DNA of 64,000 nt from ZC4RG35 sp040878345 (GCA_040878345.1 JBBDML010000024.1:1-64000), one strand, 5' to 3'; shown: positions 8,609 through 17,158, counted from the stretch's first letter. Numbers and translations are program-made. The notes: a model not told the origin generated them from the sequence alone.

Positions 8609-8680
8609 ATACGGGTAGGCCTGCCTTGCCCAAACCGGGCGGTGCCACGCCTTACAACCACCCCAACCGGGGGAGAACCC

Positions 8681-9073
8681 ATGATCGACAACCATTTCCA
8701 GATCGGCGAGGTCGCCGAGAGCGTTGGCTTGTCGCTGCGCACCATCCGTTACTACGAGGAGATCGGCCTGGTCACTCCCTCGGGGAGGACCGAGGGTGGG
8801 TTCCGTCTCTACACCAAAACCGATGTGGATCGGTTGCGACTGGTCAAGGCGTTGAAGCCGGTCGGCATGTCGTTGGAGACGATGGGTGAGCTCCTCGAAT
8901 GCGTGGACCTACTCCGTGAAGGTGCCGCCGCTGAGGCCGGTGAGGCGGAGAGACGTCTGGAGGGCGTGATCGGCCAAGCCTTGGAGACGTGCGACCAGTT
9001 GGAGGACAGGCTGACCGCGGCCCGGGACGCATTGCTAAGTCTCTCGGTGGGATCAGTCCGAGGGACGAGATGA
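8681..9073 (+). CDS. MerR-family transcriptional regulator
   Basis: A 130-residue MerR-type regulator. The winged helix-turn-helix spans about residues 3-70 (FQIGEVAESVGLSLRTIRYYEEIGLVTPSGRTEGGFRLYT), followed by a long dimerisation helix rich in Glu/Ala. No metal-binding Cys pair is present in the C-terminal part, so the effector is unknown. ATG at 8681 is preferred over the longer frame because GGGGGAG lies just upstream and the conserved fold begins at residue 4. The stop overlaps the prfC ATG (ATGA). The divergent dyad upstream suggests autoregulation and control of the DUF2795-to-RNase J operon. Confidence 0.85.
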   Translation: MIDNHFQIGEVAESVGLSLRTIRYYEEIGLVTPSGRTEGGFRLYTKTDVDRLRLVKALKPVGMSLETMGELLECVDLLREGAAAEAGEAERRLEGVIGQALETCDQLEDRLTAARDALLSLSVGSVRGTR

Positions 9074-10641
9074 TCGATGTCATCACCCCTGAGGCCGAAC
9101 GTCGCCGCACTTTCGCCATCATCTCCCACCCTGACGCCGGGAAGACCACCCTCACCGAGAAGCTGCTGCTCTATTCGGGGGCGATCGCCGAGGCCGGTTC
9201 GGTTCGGGCTCGGGCCGGACGTCAGCGCGACGTGACATCGGATTGGATGGACCTGGAGCGGCAGCGGGGCATCTCGATCACCTCGACGGTCCTTCAGTTT
9301 CCCCACGACGGTCTGGTGTTCAACCTGCTCGACACGCCGGGACACCGTGACTTCTCCGAGGACACCTACCGGGTGCTCTCGGCGGTCGACGCCACAGTGA
9401 TCGTCATCGACGCCGCCCGCGGTATCGAGTCTCAGACCCTGAAGCTGTTCCAGGTGGCCCAGACCCGTGGTCTGCCTCTGATCACCTTCGTCAACAAGAT
9501 GGACCGTCCCGGGCTCGGCCCGCTGGCGCTGATCGACGACATCGAAGCCCAGCTCGGGATCAGGGCGACACCGGTCACCTGGCCGGTTGGCAGTGGGCCC
9601 GAATTCGAAGGAGTGGTCGATCGGCGGAACACTTCGTTCTGGCGGTTCCAGCGGACCGCCAGGGGCGGAAGCATTGGCGACGAGAATCGTGACCGGCTCG
9701 ACTTGGTAGAGACCAGTCCGATCCGGACTCAGGCTATCCAGGAGCTGGGACTGTTGGACGCGGTCGAGGCGGATCACGACCAGAAACGGTTCCTCGCCGG
9801 GGAGTCCACCCCGGTATTCTTCGGTTCGGCACTGTGGAATTTCGGGGTTCGTCTTCTTCTCGACGCCATAGCCGAGATCGCACCTGCTCCTCAGACCTGG
9901 TCGGGGCCTGGTGGCGAGCCGAGGTCTTTCGACCAAGGGCTGTCGGGTTTCGTGTTCAAGATCCAGGCCAACCTCGACGCCCGCCACCGAGACCGGATCG
10001 CCTTCATGCGGGTCTGCTCGGGACGTTTCGAACGGGGCATGACCCTTGTCAACCAGCGGACGGGTCGCGGCTTTTCCACCAAACATGCTCATCAGGTGTT
10101 CGGCAGGGAGCGGGAGACGGTGGATGTGGCCTACCCGGGAGACGTGGTCGGCCTGGTCAACGCAACCGACCTGAGAATCGGGGACAGTCTCAGTGTCAAC
10201 GGCCGGGCGCAGTTCCCGCCGATCCCGACCCTTGTCCCCGAGCACTTCAGGATCGCCCGAAACCTGGACACCGCCCGCTACAAGCAGTTCCGAAAGGGGG
10301 TCACCCAGCTCGACGAGGAGGGTGTGATCCAGGCCCTGAACACTTTCGAAGGCGGGGAACGGGAGCCGATCCTCGCCGCAGTCGGTGAGCTTCAGTTCGA
10401 GGTGGCCCTGCACCGGCTCCGCAACGAGTTCGGCGCCCAACCCCAGTTCGACCCTGCCCCCTATTCGGTTGCGCGGCGCACCGACGGGCGGGGGAGATCG
10501 GTCCTGGCCGGGCGGAGGGGAGTGGAGATAGCCACCCGCTCCGACGGGACCATCCTCGCCCTGTTCACCGGACAGGGTTGGCTGGACGGGATCCGCCGCG
10601 ACCACCCCGAGTTGACCCTCGATCCAATCGTCGGTGTATGA
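9070..10641 (+). CDS. prfC: Peptide chain release factor 3
   Basis: A 523-residue translational GTPase that removes RF1/RF2 from the ribosome after termination. The G1 loop is SHPDAGKTT (residues about 19-27). RF3-type switch I contains GSVRARAG and RGISITSTVLQF. G3 is DTPGHRDF and G4 is NKMDRPG. The C-terminal portion has the RF3-typical RFRKGVTQLDEEGVIQ-like stretch. The start ATG at 9070 overlaps the merR stop. A downstream small gene starts inside its stop codon. Coupling of RF3 to a MerR regulator and a string of small genes is unusual. Confidence in RF3 over EF-G rests on the short length and the RF3-specific SVRAR switch. Confidence 0.93.
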   Translation: MIDVITPEAERRRTFAIISHPDAGKTTLTEKLLLYSGAIAEAGSVRARAGRQRDVTSDWMDLERQRGISITSTVLQFPHDGLVFNLLDTPGHRDFSEDTYRVLSAVDATVIVIDAARGIESQTLKLFQVAQTRGLPLITFVNKMDRPGLGPLALIDDIEAQLGIRATPVTWPVGSGPEFEGVVDRRNTSFWRFQRTARGGSIGDENRDRLDLVETSPIRTQAIQELGLLDAVEADHDQKRFLAGESTPVFFGSALWNFGVRLLLDAIAEIAPAPQTWSGPGGEPRSFDQGLSGFVFKIQANLDARHRDRIAFMRVCSGRFERGMTLVNQRTGRGFSTKHAHQVFGRERETVDVAYPGDVVGLVNATDLRIGDSLSVNGRAQFPPIPTLVPEHFRIARNLDTARYKQFRKGVTQLDEEGVIQALNTFEGGEREPILAAVGELQFEVALHRLRNEFGAQPQFDPAPYSVARRTDGRGRSVLAGRRGVEIATRSDGTILALFTGQGWLDGIRRDHPELTLDPIVGV

Positions 10642-10874
10642 GTCGGCGCAGACCTTCCAAGCTCGCTCCGGACTCCAATCTGGTTGTGGTCTATTTCGGC
10701 ACCGACCCTCACTACCACCGACCGGATCCCACCCAGCCCAACAAGCCGATCTGCAGCCCGATCAGACCCCCCGGCGTGCTGACCAGCCGTAACAACGCGA
10801 GTAGAAGCGAGCTGATCGCCTGCAACCAATGTTGGCCAGACCAGCCATATGAGACAAGAACAGAGTCACTTTGA
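10638..10874 (+). CDS. Small HYHR/CWP protein, paralogue 1
   Basis: A 78-residue protein of no family I know. It shares a motif string with the gene at 11368: LVV-Y...HYHR, then C-x-P-x-R-x2-GVL-x2-R-x2-A and a terminal C-x2-CWP. The conserved His and Cys residues suggest a metal site (inference). ATG overlaps the prfC stop (ATGA) and the stop overlaps the next gene's TTG start, so it is embedded in a coupled operon. Confidence 0.65.
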   Translation: MSRRRPSKLAPDSNLVVVYFGTDPHYHRPDPTQPNKPICSPIRPPGVLTSRNNASRSELIACNQCWPDQPYETRTESL

Positions 10875-11368
10875 AACACGAACCAACCCCAAATAGATCA
10901 GACCCGAGTAGTCGAAGGACGATCCGAGTGGATCTGGCCATCGAGATACCCGCATCGCCAGAAGACGTCTTCTTGTACCTGTCCGACTTGGAGAACAACC
11001 CGTCTTGGAATTGGGCGGTGTCATCAACCACATCTCTCGATGGGACACCCCGTCAGGGCGCACGATTCATCCAACGCCGGGTTTGGCCTCGACCGGGCAG
11101 CTACAGGCTCGAGATAAGCATCTATCAGCCTCACTGCCTTCTCGAAGTCCGTGGGAACCTGGAAGAAGGCGACGTGCGCTACCGCTATGAGCTGACTGCA
11201 TCCTCCCAGCTACGGACACGACTAGTTAGCACCGTGGTCCTGGAATTGGCAGCTCCAATGCGGAGAACCGACTTCTACGTCGCTCGGCTCAGCGCTGCCG
11301 TCTCTGCCAACCTCGAGGAACTCGTGGCTGTGTTCTCGGGACGGATGACGACCGTCTCATCCGGCTGA
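10871..11368 (+). CDS. SRPBCC-family protein
   Basis: A 165-residue START/polyketide-cyclase-like (SRPBCC) protein: VDLAIEIPASPEDVFLYLSDLENNPSWNW near residues 20-48, then the beta-rich core and a C-terminal helix (ARLSAAVSANLEELVAVF). Members bind hydrophobic ligands; the ligand here is unknown. The likely start is TTG at 10871, which overlaps the upstream stop as TTGA. It sits between the two HYHR/CWP paralogues. Confidence 0.75.
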   Translation: MKHEPTPNRSDPSSRRTIRVDLAIEIPASPEDVFLYLSDLENNPSWNWAVSSTTSLDGTPRQGARFIQRRVWPRPGSYRLEISIYQPHCLLEVRGNLEEGDVRYRYELTASSQLRTRLVSTVVLELAAPMRRTDFYVARLSAAVSANLEELVAVFSGRMTTVSSG

Positions 11369-11559
11369 TGAGCGATGTCCACCCCACCGATTCGCTGGTC
11401 ATCTCCTATATGAGTGAGAGCCACTACCACCGCGGCCTTCCAGACGACGACCTCCGGCCGGTCTGCCAGCCGGACAGGATCCGTGGTGTCCTGGCAATCA
11501 GAGTCCAGGCGGAGCGATGGGGGCAGACCCCCTGCCCCGAGTGTTGGCCCGAGGACTGA
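11368..11559 (+). CDS. Small HYHR/CWP protein, paralogue 2
   Basis: A 63-residue paralogue of the gene at 10638. It keeps LVISY, HYHR, PVCQPDR, GVLAIRVQA and the terminal CPECWP. The ATG lies on the last base of the upstream stop (TGATG). Two copies of such a short protein flanking one SRPBCC gene suggest a small paralogous family with a shared partner. No function can be assigned. Confidence 0.65.
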   Translation: MSDVHPTDSLVISYMSESHYHRGLPDDDLRPVCQPDRIRGVLAIRVQAERWGQTPCPECWPED

Positions 11560-11566
11560 CCGGCAG

Positions 11567-11905
11567 GTGGCCCTCAACATCGTCTGCCCCTTCTGTGGCG
11601 AGACAGAAGAACTGCTCGGTCGTCGCGTCGAGGAACAGATCGAGATCACCTGCGGCAACTGCGGTGAGACTTGGCTACGTCCGACCACACCAATCTGTGC
11701 CCAATGTCGCGGCGCCGACCTCCAGGCGGTCCCCCTGGCCATCGTGGAGAAATCCCGGGGCACTCAGCTTTCCGTAGTCGGCATCCGGATCGTCCACCTG
11801 TGCAACTCCTGCGATGGGGATGCCATTGAACGATGGCAGAAGAACCGGCCAAGTCCGCTGTTACCCGACGAACTCCCCACCACCACCGGAGACACGCCCG
11901 GCTGA
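11567..11905 (+). CDS. Zinc-ribbon protein
   Basis: A 112-residue protein with four Cys pairs: CPFC and CGNC near the N terminus, CAQC in the middle and CNSC further on. This is compatible with two zinc ribbons. The C-terminal tail is Pro/Thr-rich. The start is taken as GTG at 11567, seven bases after the previous stop and just before the first CxxC. The frame is open earlier, but that part overlaps the previous gene. It is last in the merR-prfC operon. An RNA- or nucleotide-binding role is possible but not shown. Confidence 0.65.
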   Translation: MALNIVCPFCGETEELLGRRVEEQIEITCGNCGETWLRPTTPICAQCRGADLQAVPLAIVEKSRGTQLSVVGIRIVHLCNSCDGDAIERWQKNRPSPLLPDELPTTTGDTPG

Positions 11906-11924
11906 CCGTTCGGCCGTCTATCCG

Positions 11925-12716
11925 ATTGTGGGGTGAGAACTACGTTCGGAAGTGTCTTCATCCTCTCCGAAAGGCCCGGCACGTCGGCCTCGGGGATCTC
12001 GTGTGGTAGACGTCTAGTCCCGCGCCACGGATACGGCCCTCGACCAAGGCCTGCTCCAGGGCGGCTTCGTCGACCACAGGACCTCTCGAAATGTTGATCA
12101 GGATTGCGCTGGGCTTCATCATCCCGATCAGGTCGGCGCCGATCATCGCTTTCGTTTCGTTCGTCAAGGTGGCGGTCACTATTACGAAGTCCGACTCCCC
12201 GAACAAATCGATCAGCGATCTGTAGTCGGCGCCTAGTCCGTTCTCTTCGGCCGGGGTAAGCCGGTTACGTTTGGTGTAGAGAATGCGCATCCCACACGCC
12301 TTCGCCTTGATCGCCACGTCGGTGCCGATAGTCCAAATGCCGACGATGCCGAGCGTCTTGTCGAAGAGCCTGGTCCCGAGGAAGGCCATGGATTGGTTCT
12401 GCCGCCACTTCCCATCGCGAAGAAGCCGGTCTGCCTCAGGCAGCCGCCATGCGGTAGCCATCAGTAGGGCAAAGGTGAATTCGGCTGTGGTCTTGGCGAT
12501 GCGGTTGGGGATGATCGTGATCGGAATCCCCCGTTCCGAGGCGGCCTCCCGGTCCACGAACTTGGCCGAGGCATGCATCGCCGCGATCAACTTCAGATCA
12601 GATGCAGCTTCAATGACTTCCCGGTCGTAGGGGATCTCACCCAACGCGTAGAGGATCTCGTAACCGCGAACGGACTCCAGGAGCTCATCGTTGGGTATGC
12701 GCTTATCGAGCAACAT
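11925..12716 (-). pseudogene. D-2-hydroxyacid dehydrogenase, frameshifted and truncated
   Basis: The N-terminal 240 residues read as a D-isomer-specific 2-hydroxyacid dehydrogenase. They include the NAD-binding helix region (KTLGIVGIWTIGTDVAIKAKACGMRI, where the usual GxGxxG Gly is replaced in IVGIWTIG) and the catalytic-Arg segment ILINISRGPVVDEAAL. After GLDVY a one-base deletion shifts the frame. In the next frame the expected HEIPEADVPGLSERMKTLPNVVLTP continues, then stops resembling the family at 11925, so the catalytic His region is lost. Its end abuts the zinc-ribbon operon, and its start lies next to a repeat remnant at 12737. Confidence 0.85.
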
Positions 12717-12736
12717 GGTTCGACGGCTCCGCTCGC

Positions 12737-12750
12737 GAATCAGACGCTGT
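12737..12750 (+). repeat. Remnant of the 115-bp unit end
   Basis: GAATCAGACGCTGT is the exact right-hand end of the 115-bp unit (compare copy B and C ends). It is followed by TGAGCGCTGTGC, a string also found inside copy C. It lies 184 bp upstream of copy C and just before the truncated dehydrogenase, so it probably marks an old recombination junction. Confidence 0.6.
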
Positions 12751-12920
12751 ATGAGCGCTGTGCAGACCCCTGAGTCATCGTGTCAGATCCCGAGAAGCCA
12801 TGTGATAGTTGAGGATCTGGCTGATCAGACCACCCATGGGATTGAGCGTTTGATATGGGCCTAGCATGCTCTGTATCGGCTGGTCATCGCCGGGAACCCC
12901 TGCGATAAATGACGATTCCC

Positions 12921-13035
12921 GCGCCCGTAGCTCAATTGGATAGAGCGTCTGACTACGGAGTATCTGCCACTGAGCGCTGTGCTAACCAGCGAAATCCCAG
13001 GTCACGGCGGAGCGTAAACGTCAGAATCAGACGCT
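12921..13035 (+). repeat. 115-bp tRNA-Arg 5'-half unit, copy C
   Basis: The exact tRNA-Arg 5' half is followed by the conserved tail, ending in TCAGACGCT (13027-13035). The leader (CCCCTGCGATAAATGACGATTCCC split by the promoter-like TGCGATAAAT) closely matches that of copy A. In the tail hairpin, the CAT/ATG pairing of copies A and B is replaced by CAC/GTG, preserving the stem. Confidence 0.9.
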
Positions 13036-13167
13036 GTAACGCGGAGGGGATTAACGTTGGCCCTCGGATGACCTCCGTGAGGCTGCTGGTCAACGGCTCG
13101 GACTTGCGGTTGCCGCTCTGGCCCTGAGATTCGTAACCCGCAACCAGGGTCATCACAGTCCGCTACC

Positions 13168-13494
13168 TGCTTTGATCGTGAGGCAATTCGGGCGGATGGG
13201 TGTGCGGGGTTTCGAATGACAGAAATTGCTACCGAGGCCGGCCTGATTCGCGGGGACACCCTCGTCGTGACCACGGTGCATTCATTGCAGATCGTCGAAG
13301 ATGGGACCATCCCCGTCATCGAGCACGACTTCCCCCTCGATCTCATCGTCACGCCTGAAGAGCTGATCCGGACCTCAACCAGCCTTCCCCGACCCGGGGG
13401 GATTCTCGAGGGTCACCTGGACGAGACGATGCGCGAGCAGATCCCGGCGTTGTGCAACTACACCCAGGCGGATCCTCGCAGGGAGCCGTCCTGA
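13168..13494 (+). pseudogene. C-terminal fragment of a 5-formyl-THF cyclo-ligase-like gene
   Basis: The frame reads CFDREAIRADG...VVTTVHSLQIVEDGTIPVIEHDFPLDLIVTPEELI, which is the C-terminal end of the MTHFS/5-formyltetrahydrofolate cyclo-ligase family (TTVHxLQ and HDxPxDLIVTPE). The N-terminal nucleotide-binding part is missing and coding resemblance begins only near 13168, after unit C. An ATG at 13216 could start a 92-residue protein, but it has no clear ribosome binding site and begins inside the conserved domain. A broken gene is the simpler reading. Confidence 0.65.
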
Positions 13495-13510
13495 TCGAGC
13501 AGGAGTCATT

Positions 13511-14695
13511 ATGAGCCAAGCCAAAGCAGTGGTGGTTCTCGGCGGTGGAGTCGGTAGTGTGGTCGCCGCCAACGAGTTGCGCAAGCAACTCGCTGAGCCC
13601 CACCGCGTTGTTGTGGTGGACCGCGATCGCCGCCATCTCTTCGCCCCCTCACTGCTCTGGCTGATGACAGGACGTCGGACCGCTCGTCAGATCACACGTC
13701 CCCTCGACCGACTCGCCCGGAGAGACATTGAGATGGTGTTCGGCGATATCACCGAGCTCGACCCCGAGGCCCGACGCATCACGGTGGTCGAGGGCAGCGA
13801 CTCTGTCGGTCGGGCGACACGGGGGCTGGAAGCGGACTATCTGGTGGTGTCGCTCGGTGCGGAGCTCGCACCCGAGATCATCCCTGGTCTGGCCGAGGTG
13901 GGGCACAACCTCTACACCCTCCCCGGAGCGGAGAGCCTCCGAGATGCATTGGGACGATTCGACGGTGGCCGGATCGTGATTCTCACCGCCGCTCCCGCCT
14001 ACAAGTGTCCTGCAGCTCCCTATGAGGCCGCCATGCTCATCGCCGACCACATCCGGAGTCGGAACATCGCCAGCGAGAGCCAGGTCGACGTCTACGCCGC
14101 CGGGCCGGGGCCGATGGGGGTGGCCGGGCCAGATGTGTCCGCCGGGGTGCGGGCCATGGTGGAGGCCAGAGGCATCGGCTACCACCCTGAACATCAGATC
14201 GTCAAGGTCGACCCGGCTGGTCGGCAGCTCCACTTCGCCAATGGCGCTTCTACCAGTTTTGACCTTCTCGCCTATGTGCCGCCTCATCGCGCCCCCAGAG
14301 TCGTCCTGGAGGCAGGGTTGACGGACGAGAGCGGGTGGGTCCCCGCCGACCGGAACACGCTCCACACGGTCCACCATCGCGTGTACGCCATCGGCGATGT
14401 CAACGGCATCCCACTCGAGATGGGCAAGCCGCTGCCCAAGGCGGGGGTATTCGCGGAACGGGACGCCAGAGTCGTAGCCCGGAACATCGCTCACGAGATC
14501 ACCGGTAAGGGCGACCCAGCCGCCTTCGACGGCTACGGAGAATGCTTCATCGAGGCCGGTTCCGGCCGCGCCGGTTTCGGGCGGGGCGACTTCTACGCCG
14601 CACCCACCCCCCGGGTCGACCTGTATCCGGTGAGACGCCGCTGGCATCTGAGCAAGGTCATCTTCGAGAAGAGCTGGCTCTTCCGCTGGTTCTGA
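13511..14695 (+). CDS. Sulfide:quinone-oxidoreductase-like flavoprotein
   Basis: A 394-residue NAD(P)/FAD two-dinucleotide-fold protein of the SQR group. Features: N-terminal GGGVGS FAD loop (11-16), AYKCPAAPYEAA with Cys166 at the position of a redox cysteine of sulfide:quinone reductases, YAIGDVNGIPL...GKPLPKAGVFAE (FAD ribityl/quinone site, about 292-316), and Cys345 in GYGECFIEAG as a possible second redox Cys. No third Cys is present. The C terminus (KVIFEKSWLFRWF) is amphipathic and suits membrane association. The ATG at 13511 is preceded by AGGAG. The substrate could be sulfide or another thiol/persulfide. Confidence 0.8.
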   Translation: MSQAKAVVVLGGGVGSVVAANELRKQLAEPHRVVVVDRDRRHLFAPSLLWLMTGRRTARQITRPLDRLARRDIEMVFGDITELDPEARRITVVEGSDSVGRATRGLEADYLVVSLGAELAPEIIPGLAEVGHNLYTLPGAESLRDALGRFDGGRIVILTAAPAYKCPAAPYEAAMLIADHIRSRNIASESQVDVYAAGPGPMGVAGPDVSAGVRAMVEARGIGYHPEHQIVKVDPAGRQLHFANGASTSFDLLAYVPPHRAPRVVLEAGLTDESGWVPADRNTLHTVHHRVYAIGDVNGIPLEMGKPLPKAGVFAERDARVVARNIAHEITGKGDPAAFDGYGECFIEAGSGRAGFGRGDFYAAPTPRVDLYPVRRRWHLSKVIFEKSWLFRWF

Positions 14696-14696
14696 G

Positions 14697-14891
14697 GCAA
14701 GTCAGACGCTCCTGCCTCGCGCGGATACCTCTTGTGGTTTGAGAAGGGGGCGTTCGAACACCAGACCCGTCTCGTACATCTCCCAGACAGATTTGAGGAC
14801 GTAATAGGTGGCGGTCAGGACGTCCCAGCCGGGCCAGTCTCTCGGTGTCGAGCACACCCGGCTCGCCTGCGAGTACCAGGATCATCGACAT
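14697..14891 (-). pseudogene. Collapsed duplicate of the 16.2-17.5 kb gene cluster
   Basis: Its start (MSMILVLAGEPGVLDTERLARLGR) parallels the start of the protein at 17485 (MSMLLVVTEEAGV...LRQLGRF). After a frame change it continues as TATYYVLKSVWEMYETGLVFERP, which parallels the C terminus of the membrane protein at 16197. The sequence upstream of the ATG (14892-14970) also resembles the sequence upstream of 17485, including CACCGCGAGGT and TTATGTCAGA-like words. It looks like a second copy of the cluster reduced by an internal deletion. Confidence 0.7.
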
Positions 14892-14970
14892 GTGCCTGCC
14901 TCCTTCACGCTCCCACCGCGAGGTTCTGGCGACAGATCTATGTCAGATAGCGATTGCGATCATCGGGGTT

Positions 14971-15084
14971 GGAACGTGGGCGACCTACGCGACCAGACGT
15001 CGGCGTGACTGGCAACTCATGGCGATAGGCCGACTCTGCTCATTGGGGGATTCTTCGGGCTTCGTCCCTCCACTGAACGGAGGA
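14971..15084. other. Spacer without recognisable gene
   Basis: No supported gene lies between the collapsed duplicate and the lipoprotein gene end at 15085. A short hydrophobic reading on the + strand (IAIAIIGVGTWATYATRRRR) overlaps its left edge but has no start signal. Confidence 0.4.
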
Positions 15085-15897
15085 TCAACCTTCGAGGATC
15101 CGAATCTCAACCGCGCCCGTATTGCCCCCGCTCGAGGCCTCGACATCGAAGGTGAACACCTGACCGGTGACCTCCACATCGCTCGGGTGGGGATCGGCAG
15201 CATTCCCAGCCGGGAACGGGCCCAACGTATCGCCCCCATCGATGGTGACGGTAAAGGTGTCAGTTATCGCCGATCCGTCGGTCATCGATCTGGTGAGGAA
15301 CGCGAATCCGGACACGTCGACAGATTCTCCGAGGTCAACGGTGATCGATGCGTCGTCGCCGTCTGCGGCGCTGGACCACTCGGTAGCCACGTCGCCATCG
15401 ACGGCGTTGGTTGCCGCGAACGCGTCGCTGAATTCGGAGCTGACCTCGACGATTTCGGCGTTCAGCGCCAGGTTGGTCCTCTCCTCGCCCGTGGTCCCCG
15501 TCGACTCCGGTTCCGGTATCACGAAAGTCCCCACCTCAGAGCGATAAAGGGTGCCATCAGCCGTCGTGCCCTGAACCACATAGCTGTACTCGACACCGGG
15601 CACAGCCCCAGGCAGGAACACGTCATGTTGGACGATCCCGGTCCCCGCCATGTTCAGCGAGTTGTTGAAGTTCCCGAAGCTCTCATCTTCGCCCCAGACA
15701 ATCGCGCAGATCATCGGCTCGGTCGTGGTCACCCGAAATATCGCACGGCTGAGGTTGGTCGGATCGCCCTCGAATGAGAACTCTGACGCCTGGACCTTGT
15801 CAAACGGGAGGACTTCGACGTCCGAGCCGGTCTCGGCGCTGCACGCGCTCACGGTGAGCACGATCGGCACGATTAGGCGCAGCACACGAAGTTGCAC
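15085..15897 (-). CDS. Lipoprotein with discoidin-like domain
   Basis: A 270-residue exported lipoprotein. The signal peptide ends in the lipobox VSAC (Cys19). Residues about 35-130 form a beta-sandwich region reminiscent of fibronectin type III (EYSYVVQGTTADGTLYRSEVGTF). Residues about 140-270 resemble an F5/8-type C (discoidin) carbohydrate-binding domain: NLALNAEIVEVSSEFS...AVDGDVATEWSS...ITVDLGESVDVSGFAF. It probably binds polysaccharide at the cell surface. It is transcribed alone; the 299-bp spacer on its upstream-promoter side to 16196 shows no gene. Confidence 0.75.
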   Translation of the reverse strand: MQLRVLRLIVPIVLTVSACSAETGSDVEVLPFDKVQASEFSFEGDPTNLSRAIFRVTTTEPMICAIVWGEDESFGNFNNSLNMAGTGIVQHDVFLPGAVPGVEYSYVVQGTTADGTLYRSEVGTFVIPEPESTGTTGEERTNLALNAEIVEVSSEFSDAFAATNAVDGDVATEWSSAADGDDASITVDLGESVDVSGFAFLTRSMTDGSAITDTFTVTIDGGDTLGPFPAGNAADPHPSDVEVTGQVFTFDVEASSGGNTGAVEIRILEG

Positions 15898-16196
15898 GCG
15901 AAAATCAACTCCCCTGGGGCGGCCCGAATCTTAGCCAAATCGGCAAACGGTCGAGTTGCGGCCGTTTCCTGTGACGCCAGTAGGGCGACCCGTCGATCCG
16001 CACCGAGGCCGCGACGGTCATCGGGCCATGGCCAACGACTCAGCCGAGACCGCGGGCATCGTCTGCGGCTGATCGTCAAAGGCTGCGAACAGATCGTTGA
16101 GTGCTTCGGTGAAGGTTAGGCGCCTGTTGTTGGACGATGGTTGGGAATTGATCTCTTCATCCGGCTTCGAAATCGTCGAGGGCGCCGGCAACAGCC

Positions 16197-16772
16197 TCAA
16201 AGGTGAATGCCTGCGCGACGGGTCTCTTTCCGCGCCCCGGTCGAACGGTCCAGGATCATGCCCAACCCGTACATCTCCCAAGCGGCTCGCAACACGTAGT
16301 AGGTCCCAACCAGGTTGAGCAGGAAGTGTGCCCAAATCCGCAGACTCGATCCGAAAGCACCCTGGGCAGCGCCGAAAAGGGTGGTGAATCCAAGAGCCAA
16401 CCCCAAGATGAAATAGGAGAAAGTGAGCAGTACGTGCTCGGCCACATGGATCCCCTGCAGGACCATCGCCTTACGCAGATACGGGATCTCAACAGTCTTC
16501 CGGCCTGAGTGGCGGGCAACGAGCGCCAAGGCGACGATGCCACCAAGGAAGATCAGATTTCCCACCAGATGCAGTAGCTCGTTGCCGCCACCGTGAGTTC
16601 CGTCCACGGCGAGGATATCCCGACCGGCTACGGCCCAGGGGGTGAGGAAGGGAGCCTTGGTGGGATAGCCGAACCAGTAGGTGAGCTGAGCCGCATGCTC
16701 GATGAAGTGGAAGACCTGAAAGACCATGGCGAACACGGCGATGTCACGCAGCACTCTTCGTGATCCAGTCAT
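16197..16772 (-). CDS. His-rich four-helix membrane protein
   Basis: A 191-residue integral membrane protein with about four transmembrane helices. Most helices carry a conserved-looking His: FQVFHFIEHAAQ, NELLHLVGNLIFL, GIHVAEHVLLTFSY and RIWAHFLLNLVGTYYVLRAAWEMY. This pattern could bind haem or a metal (inference). ATG at 16772 is chosen over the earlier ATG at 16790 because GGGAG lies just before it and the earlier one is buried in a 16-bp hairpin. A decayed copy of its C terminus exists near 14700-14790. I do not recognise the family. Confidence 0.65.
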   Translation of the reverse strand: MTGSRRVLRDIAVFAMVFQVFHFIEHAAQLTYWFGYPTKAPFLTPWAVAGRDILAVDGTHGGGNELLHLVGNLIFLGGIVALALVARHSGRKTVEIPYLRKAMVLQGIHVAEHVLLTFSYFILGLALGFTTLFGAAQGAFGSSLRIWAHFLLNLVGTYYVLRAAWEMYGLGMILDRSTGARKETRRAGIHL

Positions 16773-16786
16773 GTTCGCTCCCTTCG

Positions 16787-16825
16787 ACATAGGTGCTGTC
16801 TGAAAGAGCCAGACAGCACCTATGT
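16787..16825 (-). promoter_or_regulatory. 16-bp perfect hairpin between two genes
   Basis: The arms at 16787-16802 and 16810-16825 are perfect complements (ACATAGGTGCTGTCTG and its inverse) with a 7-base loop. It lies between the small secreted-protein gene (ends 16848) and the membrane-protein gene (starts 16772). On the transcribed strand no U tract follows, so attenuation, RNA processing or partial termination are all possible. A direct repeat of ACCTATGTGAT lies beside it. Confidence 0.6.
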
Positions 16826-16847
16826 GATACCTATGTGATCGTGTGAC

Positions 16848-17087
16848 TCAGCTGTGGTCGCACACGGCGAATGAGTGGGTGACCACACCGCCACTGTTGA
16901 AATGTGCCTCCCACGGGCCCAGGATTCCGACTGCTCCGGTCTTCGACCATTCGGGCCCAACACATCTGGCGTTACCTCCAGACGGCACGATGACGAACAC
17001 CCCTTCCGCCTGAGCGACCGGTGCGAATGCACCAACCAATGCACCAACCAGTGCCAGCGTGACTGCTCCTCTTCTCATTCTTCGCAT
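16848..17087 (-). CDS. Small secreted protein
   Basis: A 79-residue precursor. A basic start (MRRMRRG) leads into a signal peptide ending at AQA (about residue 27). The mature part is about 50 residues with two Cys (RCVGPEW and FAVCDHS) that could form a disulphide. The ATG at 17087 is preceded by GAGGAGGAAG. The upstream-open frame from 17162 has no such signal. It is followed by the hairpin and the His-rich membrane-protein gene. No family recognised. Confidence 0.65.
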   Translation of the reverse strand: MRRMRRGAVTLALVGALVGAFAPVAQAEGVFVIVPSGGNARCVGPEWSKTGAVGILGPWEAHFNSGGVVTHSFAVCDHS

Positions 17088-17158
17088 GGTTCTTCCTCCT
17101 CTTTCTTGTCTCTCACTCGGTGCCCACGTCCGGGGCACACCTGATGGCGGGTTGGGTG

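Noticed and set aside
14699..14710. GTCAGACGCT after the SQR-like gene as another unit end
   Set aside because: Only ten bases match and no other part of the unit is near; it may be chance.
14845..15777. Plus-strand open frame of 310 codons across the lipoprotein gene
   Set aside because: It is antisense to a lipoprotein with clear signal peptide and discoidin-like domain; no family-like residues on the plus strand.
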